From NCBI GenBank assembly GCA_020062665.1, contig JAGUVW010000037.1, positions 1 to 44,986 of the forward strand: 44,986 bases of DNA, in the 5' to 3' direction. Shown here piece by piece: positions 8,928 through 18,722 of this stretch. The stretch is from Pseudomonadales bacterium (lineage in GTDB: Bacteria > Pseudomonadota > Gammaproteobacteria > Pseudomonadales > Ketobacteraceae). The notes beneath the pieces are model-generated. The model did not search any database. It had not been told where the DNA came from and was given only the letters and a program-made list of their open reading frames with translations. The translations under genes and the position numbers were made by a program. Within the stretch, counting starts at the first letter, position 1. Each line of letters starts with the position of its first letter.

Positions 8928-11135
8928 ATGCTTGGCGAGATCAAGATAAATCCACCAATTGCGACCTATCAGGCGCAGGCGACGCTAAGCGATCTGCGCT
9001 GTATCAATTATATATTTGGCGCGAATGGCACCGGCAAAACCACAATTAGTCGAGTGATCGCACAGGAAATCGGACACACTCATTGCCAGTTGACATGGCA
9101 AGGTGGAACACCATTGGAAGTGATGGTGTATAACCGCGATTTCGTTGATAGAAATTTCAATCAGGATGGCCCACTGCGAGGAGTGTTTACCCTCGGTGAG
9201 AATCAAGTTGAAGCGGAACGGCAAATCGCCGGCCTACAGCCTGAAATCGAAAAGGTAAGAAGCCATATATTGAGTTTAAATAAACAACTCAATGGGGAAG
9301 ATGGTCAGTCAGGGAAGCGTGGAGAGCTGGCGAATCTAGAGCCCGAGCTGCGCGATAAAAGCTGGAAACAAAAGCAACTTCATGATGACCACTTCCAGGA
9401 GGCATTCAGTGGTCTTCGTAACAGTGCTGATAAATTTAAAGAAAGGGTGCTGGCTGAAAGTGCATCGAACAACGCGGAGCTGCTCACACTAGACGAGCTA
9501 AAAGAAAAGGCGGCCACTGTGTTTTCCAGTGGTGTGGAAAGGATTTCTCCATTTTCGGAGATTTCAGGTGAAACGCTTATCGCAGCGGAGTCTCATGAGC
9601 TGCTGCAAAAGGCCATCATTGGAAATCAGGATGTTGACATCGCGGCCCTAATCAATCGCCTTGGCAATAGTGACTGGGTCAAGCAAGGTATTAAGTACCA
9701 TGAGCAAGATAGGAAAACCTGTCCCTTCTGTCAGCAGTCAACCGATGGCCATTTTGCCGATAGCCTAGCATCGTTTTTTAGCGATGCATATGACTCTGAC
9801 ATTCAAGCACTCAAGACACTGCAAAATAACTACCAGCGAGAGAGTGACAAATTACTTGCAACCATTCAGGGTAATGTCGAGACAAATAACACGTTCTTGA
9901 AGCTGGAGTTGTTTAATGCTGAGGCTCAGGCATTAGTTGAACGACTGAAGGGAAATCAGTCGCTATTGGCAATGAAAATTTCAGAACCAAGTCGAAAAAT
10001 CCAGTTAGAGCCGGTCCAGCCGTTGGTGGCTCAGTTGCAGGTGCTGGTGCTAGAAGCAAATGAGGCGACTGCTAGTCACAATCAAACGGTAACAAATATT
10101 GTTGCGGAGAAACGGTCTCTGACATCGCAGGTGTGGCGATTTGTTCTTAATGAGCTGGCGGACGATTTGTCGCAGTATCAAAAGAAGAGAGACGAGTTAA
10201 ACAAAACAATAGTGGGAATGGAAACAAGCCTTGAAGATAAGCAGAAACGACTTCGGGAGTTGAATGACAAGGTATTGGATTTGGAAAAGCAAACCACGTC
10301 CGTTCAGCCAACTATATCTTCGATAAATGATTTGTTGGGAAGATTCGGATTTAATTCGTTTCGTATTGGTGGTACCGATTCAAGTCGTCACTATCGAATT
10401 ATCCGCGATAATGGTGAAGATGCTAGTCGATCACTAAGCGAAGGCGAAAAGACCTTCATTACCTTTCTTTACTTCTACTATTTCATCAAAGGGGCGCAGT
10501 CTCCATCTGGAATAACTACCAGCCGAGTTGTGGTATTTGATGACCCCATATCTTCGTTAGATGCCGATATCCTCTATATCGTAAGTAGCCTGATCAAGGG
10601 AGTTATGGAGGAAGCAAGATCCCAAGCCAGCCAGATAAAGCAGGTTTTTGTGCTTACACACAATGTGTATTTCCATAAAGAGGTAAGCTTTAATGGCAAG
10701 CGATCGGCAGATCAAGCCTTCAACGATGAAAGCTTTTGGTTGGTTAAGAAGCTTCAACTGGGTTCAGTAGTTGAACGCTGTGTCGTCAATCCTATTCGTT
10801 CGGCCTATGAGCTGTTATGGGAAGATGTGAAGACAGGAAATATATCGAGTATCAGCCTGCAAAATACGCTTCGCCGAATTCTAGAAAATTACTTCACCAT
10901 GTGGGGTGGAATGGGGAAAGATGATATTTGCGCCCTTTTTGAAGGGCGAGACAAACTGATCTGCCAATCGTTGTTTTCATGGGTGAATGATGGCTCTCAT
11001 TCAATTCATGATGATCTTTATGTCAATCAAGGTGAGCAAACCAACGAGGCGTATCTGCGAGTGTTTCGAGATATCTTCGATAAGGCAGATCAGCTAGGGC
11101 ATTACAATATGATGGTTGGAGTCCAGCCGCCTTAA
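8928..11135 (+). CDS. RloC-like AAA_13 ATPase, possible anticodon nuclease
   Basis: A 735-residue ABC/SMC-like ATPase. Walker A GANGTGKTT is at 31-39, an ABC signature-like SLSEGEK at about 503-509 and Walker B VVVFDDPISSLD at about 533-544. Between them is a long coiled coil broken by C-P-F-C at 265-268, a Rad50-type zinc-hook motif. This layout matches RloC, a DNA-damage-responsive tRNA anticodon nuclease often found in type I restriction loci, as is its relative PrrC. In the C-terminal domain R624-x3-E628 has the same spacing as the R320/E324 pair of PrrC, and H691 sits in NDGSHS. That His is further away than in PrrC, so nuclease activity is not certain. It lies 9 bases after hsdS with an AGGAAAA ribosome site, so it is probably in the hsd operon. 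Confidence 0.78.
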   Translation: MLGEIKINPPIATYQAQATLSDLRCINYIFGANGTGKTTISRVIAQEIGHTHCQLTWQGGTPLEVMVYNRDFVDRNFNQDGPLRGVFTLGENQVEAERQIAGLQPEIEKVRSHILSLNKQLNGEDGQSGKRGELANLEPELRDKSWKQKQLHDDHFQEAFSGLRNSADKFKERVLAESASNNAELLTLDELKEKAATVFSSGVERISPFSEISGETLIAAESHELLQKAIIGNQDVDIAALINRLGNSDWVKQGIKYHEQDRKTCPFCQQSTDGHFADSLASFFSDAYDSDIQALKTLQNNYQRESDKLLATIQGNVETNNTFLKLELFNAEAQALVERLKGNQSLLAMKISEPSRKIQLEPVQPLVAQLQVLVLEANEATASHNQTVTNIVAEKRSLTSQVWRFVLNELADDLSQYQKKRDELNKTIVGMETSLEDKQKRLRELNDKVLDLEKQTTSVQPTISSINDLLGRFGFNSFRIGGTDSSRHYRIIRDNGEDASRSLSEGEKTFITFLYFYYFIKGAQSPSGITTSRVVVFDDPISSLDADILYIVSSLIKGVMEEARSQASQIKQVFVLTHNVYFHKEVSFNGKRSADQAFNDESFWLVKKLQLGSVVERCVVNPIRSAYELLWEDVKTGNISSISLQNTLRRILENYFTMWGGMGKDDICALFEGRDKLICQSLFSWVNDGSHSIHDDLYVNQGEQTNEAYLRVFRDIFDKADQLGHYNMMVGVQPP

Positions 11136-11490
11136 GGTGGAGTTGCATAGTTGGCAGTTCGGCATGGCATATGGAAGGTTTGCGGGAACATACAATGAAT
11201 CGGTGATGACGAAATAGGTATTCGTGAAGTCTATTTGAGCCAGACTAACGGCTTTCTACTAGAAACAAATTTATTCGCTATCAAACAATATACGAGGAAC
11301 ACAATGTCCTCCTAAAAATACTGGTCAATCAACACCTGATTGAAACGCTACTTAATTGGGTTAAATCTGACGAAATCGGCATTTCGGAAATGCAGGGGCC
11401 GTCTGCATAAGGTGTCGCCGGGGTTCTTGACGTGTCCTGCTGGCTGCACATCGATATTAGAATTTTATTAGCGTCTAGGGGTAATCAGAA
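11136..11490. other. Junction between hsd locus and GTPase cassette
   Basis: A 355-base stretch without an intact gene. Its only recognisable content is the DUF262 relic at 11304-11400. No terminator was seen after the RloC-like gene. Confidence 0.5.
11304..11400 (+). pseudogene. Dead 5' fragment of a DUF262 gene
   Basis: About 100 bases aligning with the first ~100 bases of the intact DUF262 gene at 13524. Shared stretches include AATCAACACCTGAT, and both encode versions of LIETLL-W-VK. The relic keeps an AGGAA ribosome site and ATG, but has TAA as its fourth codon, a one-base deletion near 11325 and another stop near 11408, after which similarity ends. It is therefore a decayed remnant of a related but not identical gene. 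Confidence 0.75.
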
Positions 11491-12183
11491 ATGTCAAAAA
11501 TCAAAGACTATGCGTTGTTGGCTCTGGGGGCGGCGGCCTTGTCTGCCGGTTCTGCCGCAGTTGGCTATCTGTCTAACAAACTAGTAAAAAGATTCGTTGT
11601 AAAGGAAAACAAACCTAAGGCGTTGGGAACTTTTGCAATTTGGGGTCAGCCTGATTCTGGTAAAACTACATTTATAGGTTTGCTGATGGGGCGAGATAAT
11701 TCTAGCAAAAAAGAACAAACTCTTTCGAAAGATGTGAAGGGTAGAGTTTTATTAACCGGTTTTTTTGATGATGACTTCGAAATTCAGGAGTTAGTGGATA
11801 TGCCTGGAACCAAGGACCGGTTGAATGATTGGTTAGGATTAGTTGAGAGAAGTGATCATGTTTTCTATATGATCAATCTCAAAAGAATTTCAGAAAAAGA
11901 GTATCTTAGAAAAGTGAAGCTGGATATTGAAAAAACTTCCAAAAGTAGGTCGGTATCGAATTCGAAAATTAGAAGAAAAATAAATGTTGTTGGCACCCAC
12001 TTGGATCAGTCGAAATGGAAGGAGCTTGACGACTCGCACAATATCCTTCAGCAGGATGAATCGTTGCGTGAAGTAATGGAATTAATGGGTGATGCTAGAG
12101 GCTACTTTTATCCAGCGAATTTACTGGATAAATCTAGCTCCACTCGATTAATAAAGTGTGTTGTCAATGATTGTATTAATTGA
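11491..12183 (+). CDS. Small membrane-anchored P-loop GTPase
   Basis: A 230-residue protein with one hydrophobic N-terminal segment (about 8-26, ALLALGAAALSAGSAAVGYL), then a TRAFAC-like GTPase fold. G1 GQPDSGKTT is at 52-60, G3 DMPGT at 103-107 and a G4-like THLD at 169-172, the place of (N/T)KxD. Asp172 keeps the guanine-specificity position. Start ATG 11491 follows AGGGGT. It is the first gene of an AT-rich three-gene cassette with overlapping genes. GTPases with a membrane anchor occur in several bacterial conflict systems, but I do not recognise this one as part of a named system. Role in defence is inferred from location only. Confidence 0.75.
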   Translation: MSKIKDYALLALGAAALSAGSAAVGYLSNKLVKRFVVKENKPKALGTFAIWGQPDSGKTTFIGLLMGRDNSSKKEQTLSKDVKGRVLLTGFFDDDFEIQELVDMPGTKDRLNDWLGLVERSDHVFYMINLKRISEKEYLRKVKLDIEKTSKSRSVSNSKIRRKINVVGTHLDQSKWKELDDSHNILQQDESLREVMELMGDARGYFYPANLLDKSSSTRLIKCVVNDCIN

Positions 12184-12655
12184 TTCTAGTAAGCCTGTCT
12201 ACTTGTATGCGCAAGAACTAGATAATTCAGGTAATAGTATTTGTTTGAGCAGTAGTGTCTCTGGAGAGTATCAAGACGTGAGTGCTTCAAGTTCCCAGAG
12301 GGATGAAATTCTGTATTTTCTCGATCAGGTTCAAAGGTCGGGAAGACGGTGGTGGATTAGTTCTCAAGAAATGGAGTGTATAACAACTTTCTACGGTGAT
12401 TGTCTGGTTAAGCTTAACCCCGTCACCCGTGATTGCGTTGGTCGTGTTGCTCCAATAGTTGTGCTTTTTAATGTGCGGAGTGCATTCCGTAGCATAGTAG
12501 GCCGGGTGCTATTGGATAGTGAAAAATTTACGTCTCGAGTTTGTTCGTCAGAGCAAAGGGCGCAGATATTTCGTTTGCAAAAAATGTTGAATTTCCATTG
12601 GCTTTTCATTTCTGTTCACATTATTTTTTTTTCTAGGAAGCGATCAAATGATTGA
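12158..12655 (+). CDS. Unrecognised protein of the GTPase cassette
   Basis: A 165-residue protein of unknown family. The start may be GTG 12158 or ATG 12167; both overlap the end of the GTPase gene, which indicates translational coupling. The N-terminus (IVLIDSSKPVYLYAQEL) looks like a beta hairpin. A tract of Ser follows, and a hydrophobic segment LFISVHIIFF lies near the C-terminus before a basic tail, so it may be membrane-associated. There are five cysteines but no zinc motif. It overlaps the next gene by eight bases. Composition is AT-rich like its two partners. Confidence 0.6.
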   Translation: MLSMIVLIDSSKPVYLYAQELDNSGNSICLSSSVSGEYQDVSASSSQRDEILYFLDQVQRSGRRWWISSQEMECITTFYGDCLVKLNPVTRDCVGRVAPIVVLFNVRSAFRSIVGRVLLDSEKFTSRVCSSEQRAQIFRLQKMLNFHWLFISVHIIFFSRKRSND

Positions 12656-13439
12656 ACAATATACGCAGAAGATATTCTTCGTGGATGATGATTTTTTGGA
12701 AAATCTGAAAGAAGAATCAATTAACGAATACAATGAATTTGTTAGGCCACAAATAGATACGAAACTCATCAAATTGCCGTTACAGCCAGAGAATATTCTA
12801 GAGTTGATCGATTATGTACCACCATCTGAGATTCGTGTAGGAAATATCTTGGCTAAAATGGGATACGGTAGTCAGTTTGATACTATTGATGAGTTTGCTG
12901 AAGAATATATCGTTCGAAAGTACAAGCTCTGGGTTCAGCTTTGTATTGCTCTTGGGGCGAAGCGGGTTGGAATATCCAGTGCGGAAGAAGTTTTTATTGA
13001 CGAACAATCAAGATATGAGTTCGAGGGTGGTTTGAAATTTGAAGCTCCACTGAATGGCATTGAGGCGAATGTTGGATGTAGCACTAATAGAGATCTAGAG
13101 GAAAAATTTAAGAAAATATTGGGGTTTGTTGCTGAAGCCGTAGGTGGGGAGCCTGACTTTGTTGCAGCTAAAGATATCATGGATCGTTATGGCTTATTTA
13201 GAGATGAATTTTTTGAAAGTATTTATGAGATGAGAAAAATAAAGACAAATAAGATGTTGAGCTATAGATTTACATTGGATACTACAAAAGATATGAAGCG
13301 CATGTTTGATGCAACGACTCGAATGAGGTTGTTAGCAATGAGCAGAATTTATAAAGGCAAGGCTGAGATTGCAAGCGCGGAAAATTCGATTGAGAAATCT
13401 AGGAAGGCTGTAAAATTAGACGTGGTAGTAGAATTTTAA
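12648..13439 (+). CDS. Unrecognised third protein of the GTPase cassette
   Basis: A 263-residue soluble protein of unknown family. The N-terminal third is acidic and helical, the middle has beta-rich FEGGLKFEAPLNGIEANVG, and the C-terminal ~60 residues (MKRMFDATTRMRLLAMS onward) form a long basic helix, possibly a coiled coil. No catalytic motif could be identified. The start ATG 12648 overlaps the preceding stop region. The operon with the GTPase suggests a shared process, for instance a sensor or effector gated by GTP hydrolysis, but nothing in the sequence proves this. Confidence 0.65.
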   Translation: MIEQYTQKIFFVDDDFLENLKEESINEYNEFVRPQIDTKLIKLPLQPENILELIDYVPPSEIRVGNILAKMGYGSQFDTIDEFAEEYIVRKYKLWVQLCIALGAKRVGISSAEEVFIDEQSRYEFEGGLKFEAPLNGIEANVGCSTNRDLEEKFKKILGFVAEAVGGEPDFVAAKDIMDRYGLFRDEFFESIYEMRKIKTNKMLSYRFTLDTTKDMKRMFDATTRMRLLAMSRIYKGKAEIASAENSIEKSRKAVKLDVVVEF

Positions 13440-13523
13440 TTATCGCCAAACAGTTTGAAGTGTGCATGCTTCCGCGTAGTTTGTGATTCTATTTTGTTGA
13501 TATATAAGATATAACGAATGCTA

Positions 13524-15320
13524 ATGTCATCCCAAAAATATTCAGTTAATCAACACCTGATCGAAACCCTTCTGAGCTGGGTTAAAACTGGAGAAATCGC
13601 TATCCCCGAAATCCAACGCCCATTTGTATGGGATGCCACCAAGGTACGGGACCTGATGGATAGCCTTTATCAGGGCTTTCCTGTGGGTTACATCATTGCC
13701 TGGCGCAACCCTACGGTGAAACTCAAGGATGGTTCCCTGGCGGAAGGCAAAAAGGTGCTGATTGATGGCCAGCAGCGGGTCACTGCATTGACTGCCGCTA
13801 TTGCCGGCCAACAGGTAGTGAATCAGGATTACCAGCAGGTGAAAATCCGTATTGCGTTTCACCCCTTGGAGGAGCGCTTTGAAGTTGCGAATCCCGCTAT
13901 CACTAGAGACAAGTCTTGGTTGCCAGATATTGCCCCGATTATTAGTGGTGAGCAGAAGATCCATAAAGTTGGAAAGGAATATCTTTCGCTTAACCCGGAT
14001 GTCAATGAAGATTTGCTATATGACCGTTTGGGAAAACTCTGTGACATTGTCAAAAAGCAAATTGGTTTAATCGAACTAATTCCGGACCTTGATATTGAAG
14101 TTGTCACCGAGATTTTCATCCGTATTAACTCCAAAGGCGTGGTACTGAGTCAGGCGGATTTCGCCATGTCCAAAATCGCGGCCAATGAGGAGTTTGATGG
14201 CAATACCCTGCGTAAGGCTGTCGATTACTTCTGCCATCTGGCCATTGCGCCGGAATTCTATCCTCATATTGAAAATAACGACGCCGATTTCGCAAAGACC
14301 GACTATTTCAAGGCCATGCGTTGGCTGCGCAATGAAAACGACGATCTGTACGACCCCAGCTATTCCGACATGCTGCGGGTAGCTTTCACCTCCAAGTTCA
14401 ACCGGGGGCGTCTATCGGATCTGGTGGGCTTGCTGTCAGGCCGTAATTTCGAAACCCGCACCTACGAAAAGCATATCGAGGAAACCTCATTCCGGACCCT
14501 TAGCGAAGGGGTCAGTGAGTTCATTAATGAAACCCACTTCAAACGCTTTCTGATGATCATCCGTTCGGCTGGGTTTGTGGACAAATCAATGATCCGCTCC
14601 ACCAACGCTGTGAACTTTGCCTATGCGCTGTATTTGAAGCTCAAGCGGGATCTGGGCAACAACCCGAATATCGAGAGCTGGGTTCGCCGCTGGTTTGTCA
14701 TGTCGTTACTGACGGGGCGCTATTCCGGATCACCCGAATCCCAGTTCGATAAAGACATCAAGGCAGTACACGATCAGGAGTTCACCGATGTGTTGGCAGC
14801 CATCGAAGCTGCCGAACTGTCGGAGGCTTTCTGGCAGGTAGGGCTGGTGCAGAATCTGACAACCAGCTCCGTCAATGCGCCTGCATTACATGTCTTCTGG
14901 TCCGCTCAGGTGAATCTGGGTGACAAAGGCTTTCTGTCCAAAGATATATCCGTGCGCGATATGTTGATTCACCACGGGGATATTCACCATGTGTTTCCCA
15001 AAAACTTCCTCAAGAAGAAAGGCTTCGCCAAAGGTAAGTACAACCAGGTTGCCAACTATGTGTATGTGCAGCAGGAGGTGAATATCAAGGTGGGGGATAA
15101 GGCGCCGGACAAGTATATCCAGGAAGTATTTGAGCAATGTGATACCAAAAAGGCTAAATACGGCGTGATTACTGACATGGCCGATTTTGAAACCAATTTG
15201 GCGGACAATTGTTTGCCGCTGGAATTGGAAGCTTACGATCTGGACAACTACGAAGCCTTTTTGCAGGCTCGCCGCGAACGGATGGCGGAAAAAATCAGGC
15301 GCTATTACTTCGCGCTGTAA
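13524..15320 (+). CDS. DUF262 and HNH-type protein, GmrSD-like
   Basis: A 598-residue protein with an N-terminal DUF262 (ParB-like) domain: [10 protein letters not shown] at about 29-38 and the diagnostic DGQQR at about 81-85. A helical middle follows, and a C-terminal HNH-like nuclease segment [11 protein letters not shown] with N-x-x-A-N further on (about 485-515). DUF262 plus DUF1524/HNH is the layout of GmrSD type IV enzymes, which cut modified phage DNA using NTP. The ATG at 13524 is preferred over 13518 because the relic at 11304 starts at the equivalent codon. The gene ends 96 bases before druH. Composition is richer in GC than the GTPase cassette before it. Confidence 0.85.
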   Translation: MSSQKYSVNQHLIETLLSWVKTGEIAIPEIQRPFVWDATKVRDLMDSLYQGFPVGYIIAWRNPTVKLKDGSLAEGKKVLIDGQQRVTALTAAIAGQQVVNQDYQQVKIRIAFHPLEERFEVANPAITRDKSWLPDIAPIISGEQKIHKVGKEYLSLNPDVNEDLLYDRLGKLCDIVKKQIGLIELIPDLDIEVVTEIFIRINSKGVVLSQADFAMSKIAANEEFDGNTLRKAVDYFCHLAIAPEFYPHIENNDADFAKTDYFKAMRWLRNENDDLYDPSYSDMLRVAFTSKFNRGRLSDLVGLLSGRNFETRTYEKHIEETSFRTLSEGVSEFINETHFKRFLMIIRSAGFVDKSMIRSTNAVNFAYALYLKLKRDLGNNPNIESWVRRWFVMSLLTGRYSGSPESQFDKDIKAVHDQEFTDVLAAIEAAELSEAFWQVGLVQNLTTSSVNAPALHVFWSAQVNLGDKGFLSKDISVRDMLIHHGDIHHVFPKNFLKKKGFAKGKYNQVANYVYVQQEVNIKVGDKAPDKYIQEVFEQCDTKKAKYGVITDMADFETNLADNCLPLELEAYDLDNYEAFLQARRERMAEKIRRYYFAL

Positions 15321-15416
15321 AGTTCAACCGAACGGGTTAGGACCAAATTGGCCTGCTCGAGGATATACGAGACGTAAATTTATCCTCCGTAGAGACCAGC
15401 GAGCTACAAGGAATAA

Positions 15417-18400
15417 ATGATGAGTGTGGTTAATGAATTCAGTTTGTCTGGTTGGTTAAGTAAGTTTCTTTCACGGCGTAACCTGGATGTGCCTGATCAG
15501 CGACCACTTTACGAGTATCAAGTATCGTTCGCTGAATATGAAGAGCTTAAAGCTAAACTACAGCAGCAAGCACATGATCGAACATTGCCAAATCATAAGG
15601 GGAATTATGCTGCCTTTGTCCTGTTCTGTGCCGAATGGTATAGAAGGGAATATCAGGAAGGTTGGTCATGGAAGCCGATCTGGGATGCGCTACAGTTTAC
15701 TATTGAGGCGCAGGCCCTGGCCAAGGCAGTTCCAATAGGTTTAGAAGGCTTTTGGAAGCGCCCAATACGTTTCTACGAATCTGATCGAAGAAACTTTCTC
15801 GGTTCTTTATTCAGTGAAGGTGGCTTACCTTTTCTGGTATTACAACAACCTGAAAGTCGCTTCCAGGTTCTATTTTCTAAAATTTTGAAAAACTATGACC
15901 GGGCAGAAGGCCTGGGTGAAAGCACTCATCAACTGGTGTTGATGTTAATCGACAAAATCAACCTGCCTCAAGTTTTTTCCGAGGAGTCTTCCATCGAATT
16001 GATTGCAGCAATGGCGGATCAATTGGTGTCGTTGGTACGGCTGTATGATTTGGACGGCAAATCTGATCCTATTGCCGAGCTGGATGCATCGAATCCGCGT
16101 TGGCGCGAAGGCTTTCCCATTCCCTTGGATGAATCTACGGGAACAGATCTGCTTAACGGATTATTACAATCTGCTTCACGTGAACAAAAAGCTCGCAGGC
16201 AGGCGTCGAAAGAGTGGCGTTGTGTTCAGTATCTACCAGGAGATCAAACAGACCTGATCCTGGTAAACTTGTCATTGCCCAGTCAGCTTGTCTTTCCATT
16301 GCTGAGCACTCCAACGTCTGCCCGATTCGAGATTGCTCTATATGAAGGCGATTATCAACTTGCGAATCTGGGCACTGGTTATGCTGCCTTAGAAGGCAAC
16401 ATGGCAAAAGTGGCATTGCGACAACGGCAGATAAAATGCAGTCGACGTTATCCCCAGCACGAATTATCCATTGTTGCGCTCGGTGGTGGACTGATACTTG
16501 GTTCACTACCAGTTGATCGCAGTCAAGTCGGTATTGGCGAGGTTCCGATTGGTTTAGAGGCCACTGATCTTGGTTTGCAGGTTTGTGGCCAAGCTAGTTT
16601 CAATTCCAAGGCGGAAAAAATCCAAATATTACTCCCGAGTCAGACTCGATATGAGGTGGCTGTGGGTCAGGTTACTGAGGTTCAATCGCTGTTTGGTTGC
16701 CAGGTAATCGAAGTTGCAGGGACAATAACCCTTTTCGATTCTAATAATGAAACATTCCGGATTCGAACAGGTTCCTCCGCTGCTGATGGAGTCCAGATAG
16801 GGTTGCGGGGAAGGACTTTAGAATGGCCTTGCCGTCCAGCTCAAACATTCCTGGGAGTGCCACGTATCGATCTAGGCGTATCTGGAAAAAGTGACCTGAG
16901 TGTCGATGCACTGCTTTACTTATCAGGCACGCCATTTGATCAGTGTCGAATTCAAGAGCGACTTGGATCACATTACCTTTCCTTCCGCAATAAGCAGGGT
17001 GAGACACTGCTTCGTCGTAAGGTCGGTATCCTGCCAGACGATTTACAAATTTTACTGAAGTGCGGAGACAGAGCTGACCAAGGTAGTGTAATTATTCGTT
17101 CAAGCCGAACGTGCTTGGTGCAGTTGGTAGACGATGGAGTTGGGTGCAACAAGGTCAAACTTCAGGACGGAACCGAACTAAAACTTAAGACCAATGGAAA
17201 TCCGCCTCAGTCCGTCAAAATCGCCCTGACCCCAAATCTTGCAAGCGACCCTATTGTTGTTGAAGTACCTTTTCCTGCTGCGGGAATCTTGGCATTCGAT
17301 AAAGACCAAAAGCAATTACAACGGAGCTTGGCTGTATCTGATCTGCTTGGGAGTCGCCTGTATCTGTTTTCAGTACAGGGGCGTCTGACCAGCTATGAGC
17401 TGACGCTAAGGTTGGCAGGAGGGCGTGATTGCCATGCTCAGTACGAATGGCGATACCGGGTTTCTGAGAAACCAATTGAAATCAGTCTATTTAATATCAA
17501 AGAACAGATTGAAAATTTGCTATCAATTAAGGATGGTATTGATCAGGTGGTGGAACTACGCATTACCGGTGGGAGAAAGGAAGAGGTGTATCGAATTCGC
17601 CGGCATTCTTCCGCTCTGGAACTAGATAGAGAGCGAGGTGTAATCCGCTTTTCGTCATTAGTCAGAATTGGCGATAAGTCCCCAAAGTTGGCCATCATGT
17701 TATTGGCTGAGCCAGAGCGTAGATCTATGGCTTTAACATCTCGCATGAGTCAAGGCGTAGAAACCAACGAATTTGAATTGCCAGCTTTTGTAGACAGAAA
17801 CGGACCTTGGTTAGTGGTACCGGAAAGGGGATCTGAGGTGTCATGCCGGCCACTATTTGTTCACGGTACGATGCCACAGACGGATCCTACTCAAGAAATA
17901 AGAAGCCTCCAAAAAGCTGTTGTGGCGTTTAGTCCACAAGTGGGCCATTCCGTCTTTGACGGTGTGTTAACAGCCATGGCAAACGACCCTGCCCATAGCG
18001 GCTGGCAATTTATGCGGACTCTATATGATCAATATGGATATCTCCCGTTGGCCACCTTTGAAATATGGAGAGCATTGGTAAAACATCCTGGCGCATTGGG
18101 CATGGCGTTGTTTAAATTCGAAATGGATACAGAACTTCTACTGCGGCTGGAAGCGGAATTTCCAGTGTTTTGGGAATTCATATCTATAGATGTTATTCGA
18201 ACTGCCGGACTCCGATTCAAAAGTCTCTTATCCAGTAAAGGATTGCCTGACCCGGCTCTCTCCGGCTTGATGCAGAGGATGTATGAGCGACTCGCCAGTG
18301 TTTATTCGGTATATGGCGCAGAAGTGATGCTGTGGCTGGTTGCTGGACAGCGACCAACTGTTATACCAGAAAGCATGATGATGGGAATTGTAAACAGATG

Positions 18401-18710
18401 GTATCAGGAATTAATCCGCGATCGCAGCGCAGACAGCTGGCCAGCATATGGGGCGGGAACCCTAAAACGTTGGTATCAAGAGCATTCCACCCCACTAGCT
18501 TTGAATCAGGATATGGACTATCGGAATTCGGTTGTCTATTTACCAGTTTTTGCGGCAGCAGTTGCCGCAGGTGAAGCCAGTATCAGCGACGTTTTTCGTG
18601 AAAACTCGGATTCGGTTTTTTTCTTGCGACAGGTTCGGGACTTCGATCCCAAGTGGTTTGATTCTGTCTATGGATACTGTCTGTTGAGCTATTTGCTGTC
18701 CAAGAATTAG
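15417..18710 (+). CDS. druH: Druantia type III protein DruH
   Basis: A 1097-residue protein I assign to the STY4851/ECs_5259 (YjiT-like) family, the large uncharacterised component encoded directly before the DruE helicase in Druantia type III. The assignment rests on size, general sequence character and the adjacent 2110-residue DUF1998 helicase. Most of the middle (about 270-850) is predicted beta-rich with repeated short strands, while both ends are helical. No enzymatic motif is visible. The start ATGATG at 15417 has AAGGAA upstream. The gene ends 12 bases before druE, so the two are co-transcribed. Confidence 0.8.
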   Translation: MMSVVNEFSLSGWLSKFLSRRNLDVPDQRPLYEYQVSFAEYEELKAKLQQQAHDRTLPNHKGNYAAFVLFCAEWYRREYQEGWSWKPIWDALQFTIEAQALAKAVPIGLEGFWKRPIRFYESDRRNFLGSLFSEGGLPFLVLQQPESRFQVLFSKILKNYDRAEGLGESTHQLVLMLIDKINLPQVFSEESSIELIAAMADQLVSLVRLYDLDGKSDPIAELDASNPRWREGFPIPLDESTGTDLLNGLLQSASREQKARRQASKEWRCVQYLPGDQTDLILVNLSLPSQLVFPLLSTPTSARFEIALYEGDYQLANLGTGYAALEGNMAKVALRQRQIKCSRRYPQHELSIVALGGGLILGSLPVDRSQVGIGEVPIGLEATDLGLQVCGQASFNSKAEKIQILLPSQTRYEVAVGQVTEVQSLFGCQVIEVAGTITLFDSNNETFRIRTGSSAADGVQIGLRGRTLEWPCRPAQTFLGVPRIDLGVSGKSDLSVDALLYLSGTPFDQCRIQERLGSHYLSFRNKQGETLLRRKVGILPDDLQILLKCGDRADQGSVIIRSSRTCLVQLVDDGVGCNKVKLQDGTELKLKTNGNPPQSVKIALTPNLASDPIVVEVPFPAAGILAFDKDQKQLQRSLAVSDLLGSRLYLFSVQGRLTSYELTLRLAGGRDCHAQYEWRYRVSEKPIEISLFNIKEQIENLLSIKDGIDQVVELRITGGRKEEVYRIRRHSSALELDRERGVIRFSSLVRIGDKSPKLAIMLLAEPERRSMALTSRMSQGVETNEFELPAFVDRNGPWLVVPERGSEVSCRPLFVHGTMPQTDPTQEIRSLQKAVVAFSPQVGHSVFDGVLTAMANDPAHSGWQFMRTLYDQYGYLPLATFEIWRALVKHPGALGMALFKFEMDTELLLRLEAEFPVFWEFISIDVIRTAGLRFKSLLSSKGLPDPALSGLMQRMYERLASVYSVYGAEVMLWLVAGQRPTVIPESMMMGIVNRWYQELIRDRSADSWPAYGAGTLKRWYQEHSTPLALNQDMDYRNSVVYLPVFAAAVAAGEASISDVFRENSDSVFFLRQVRDFDPKWFDSVYGYCLLSYLLSKN

Positions 18711-18722
18711 GAATTTGATGCT

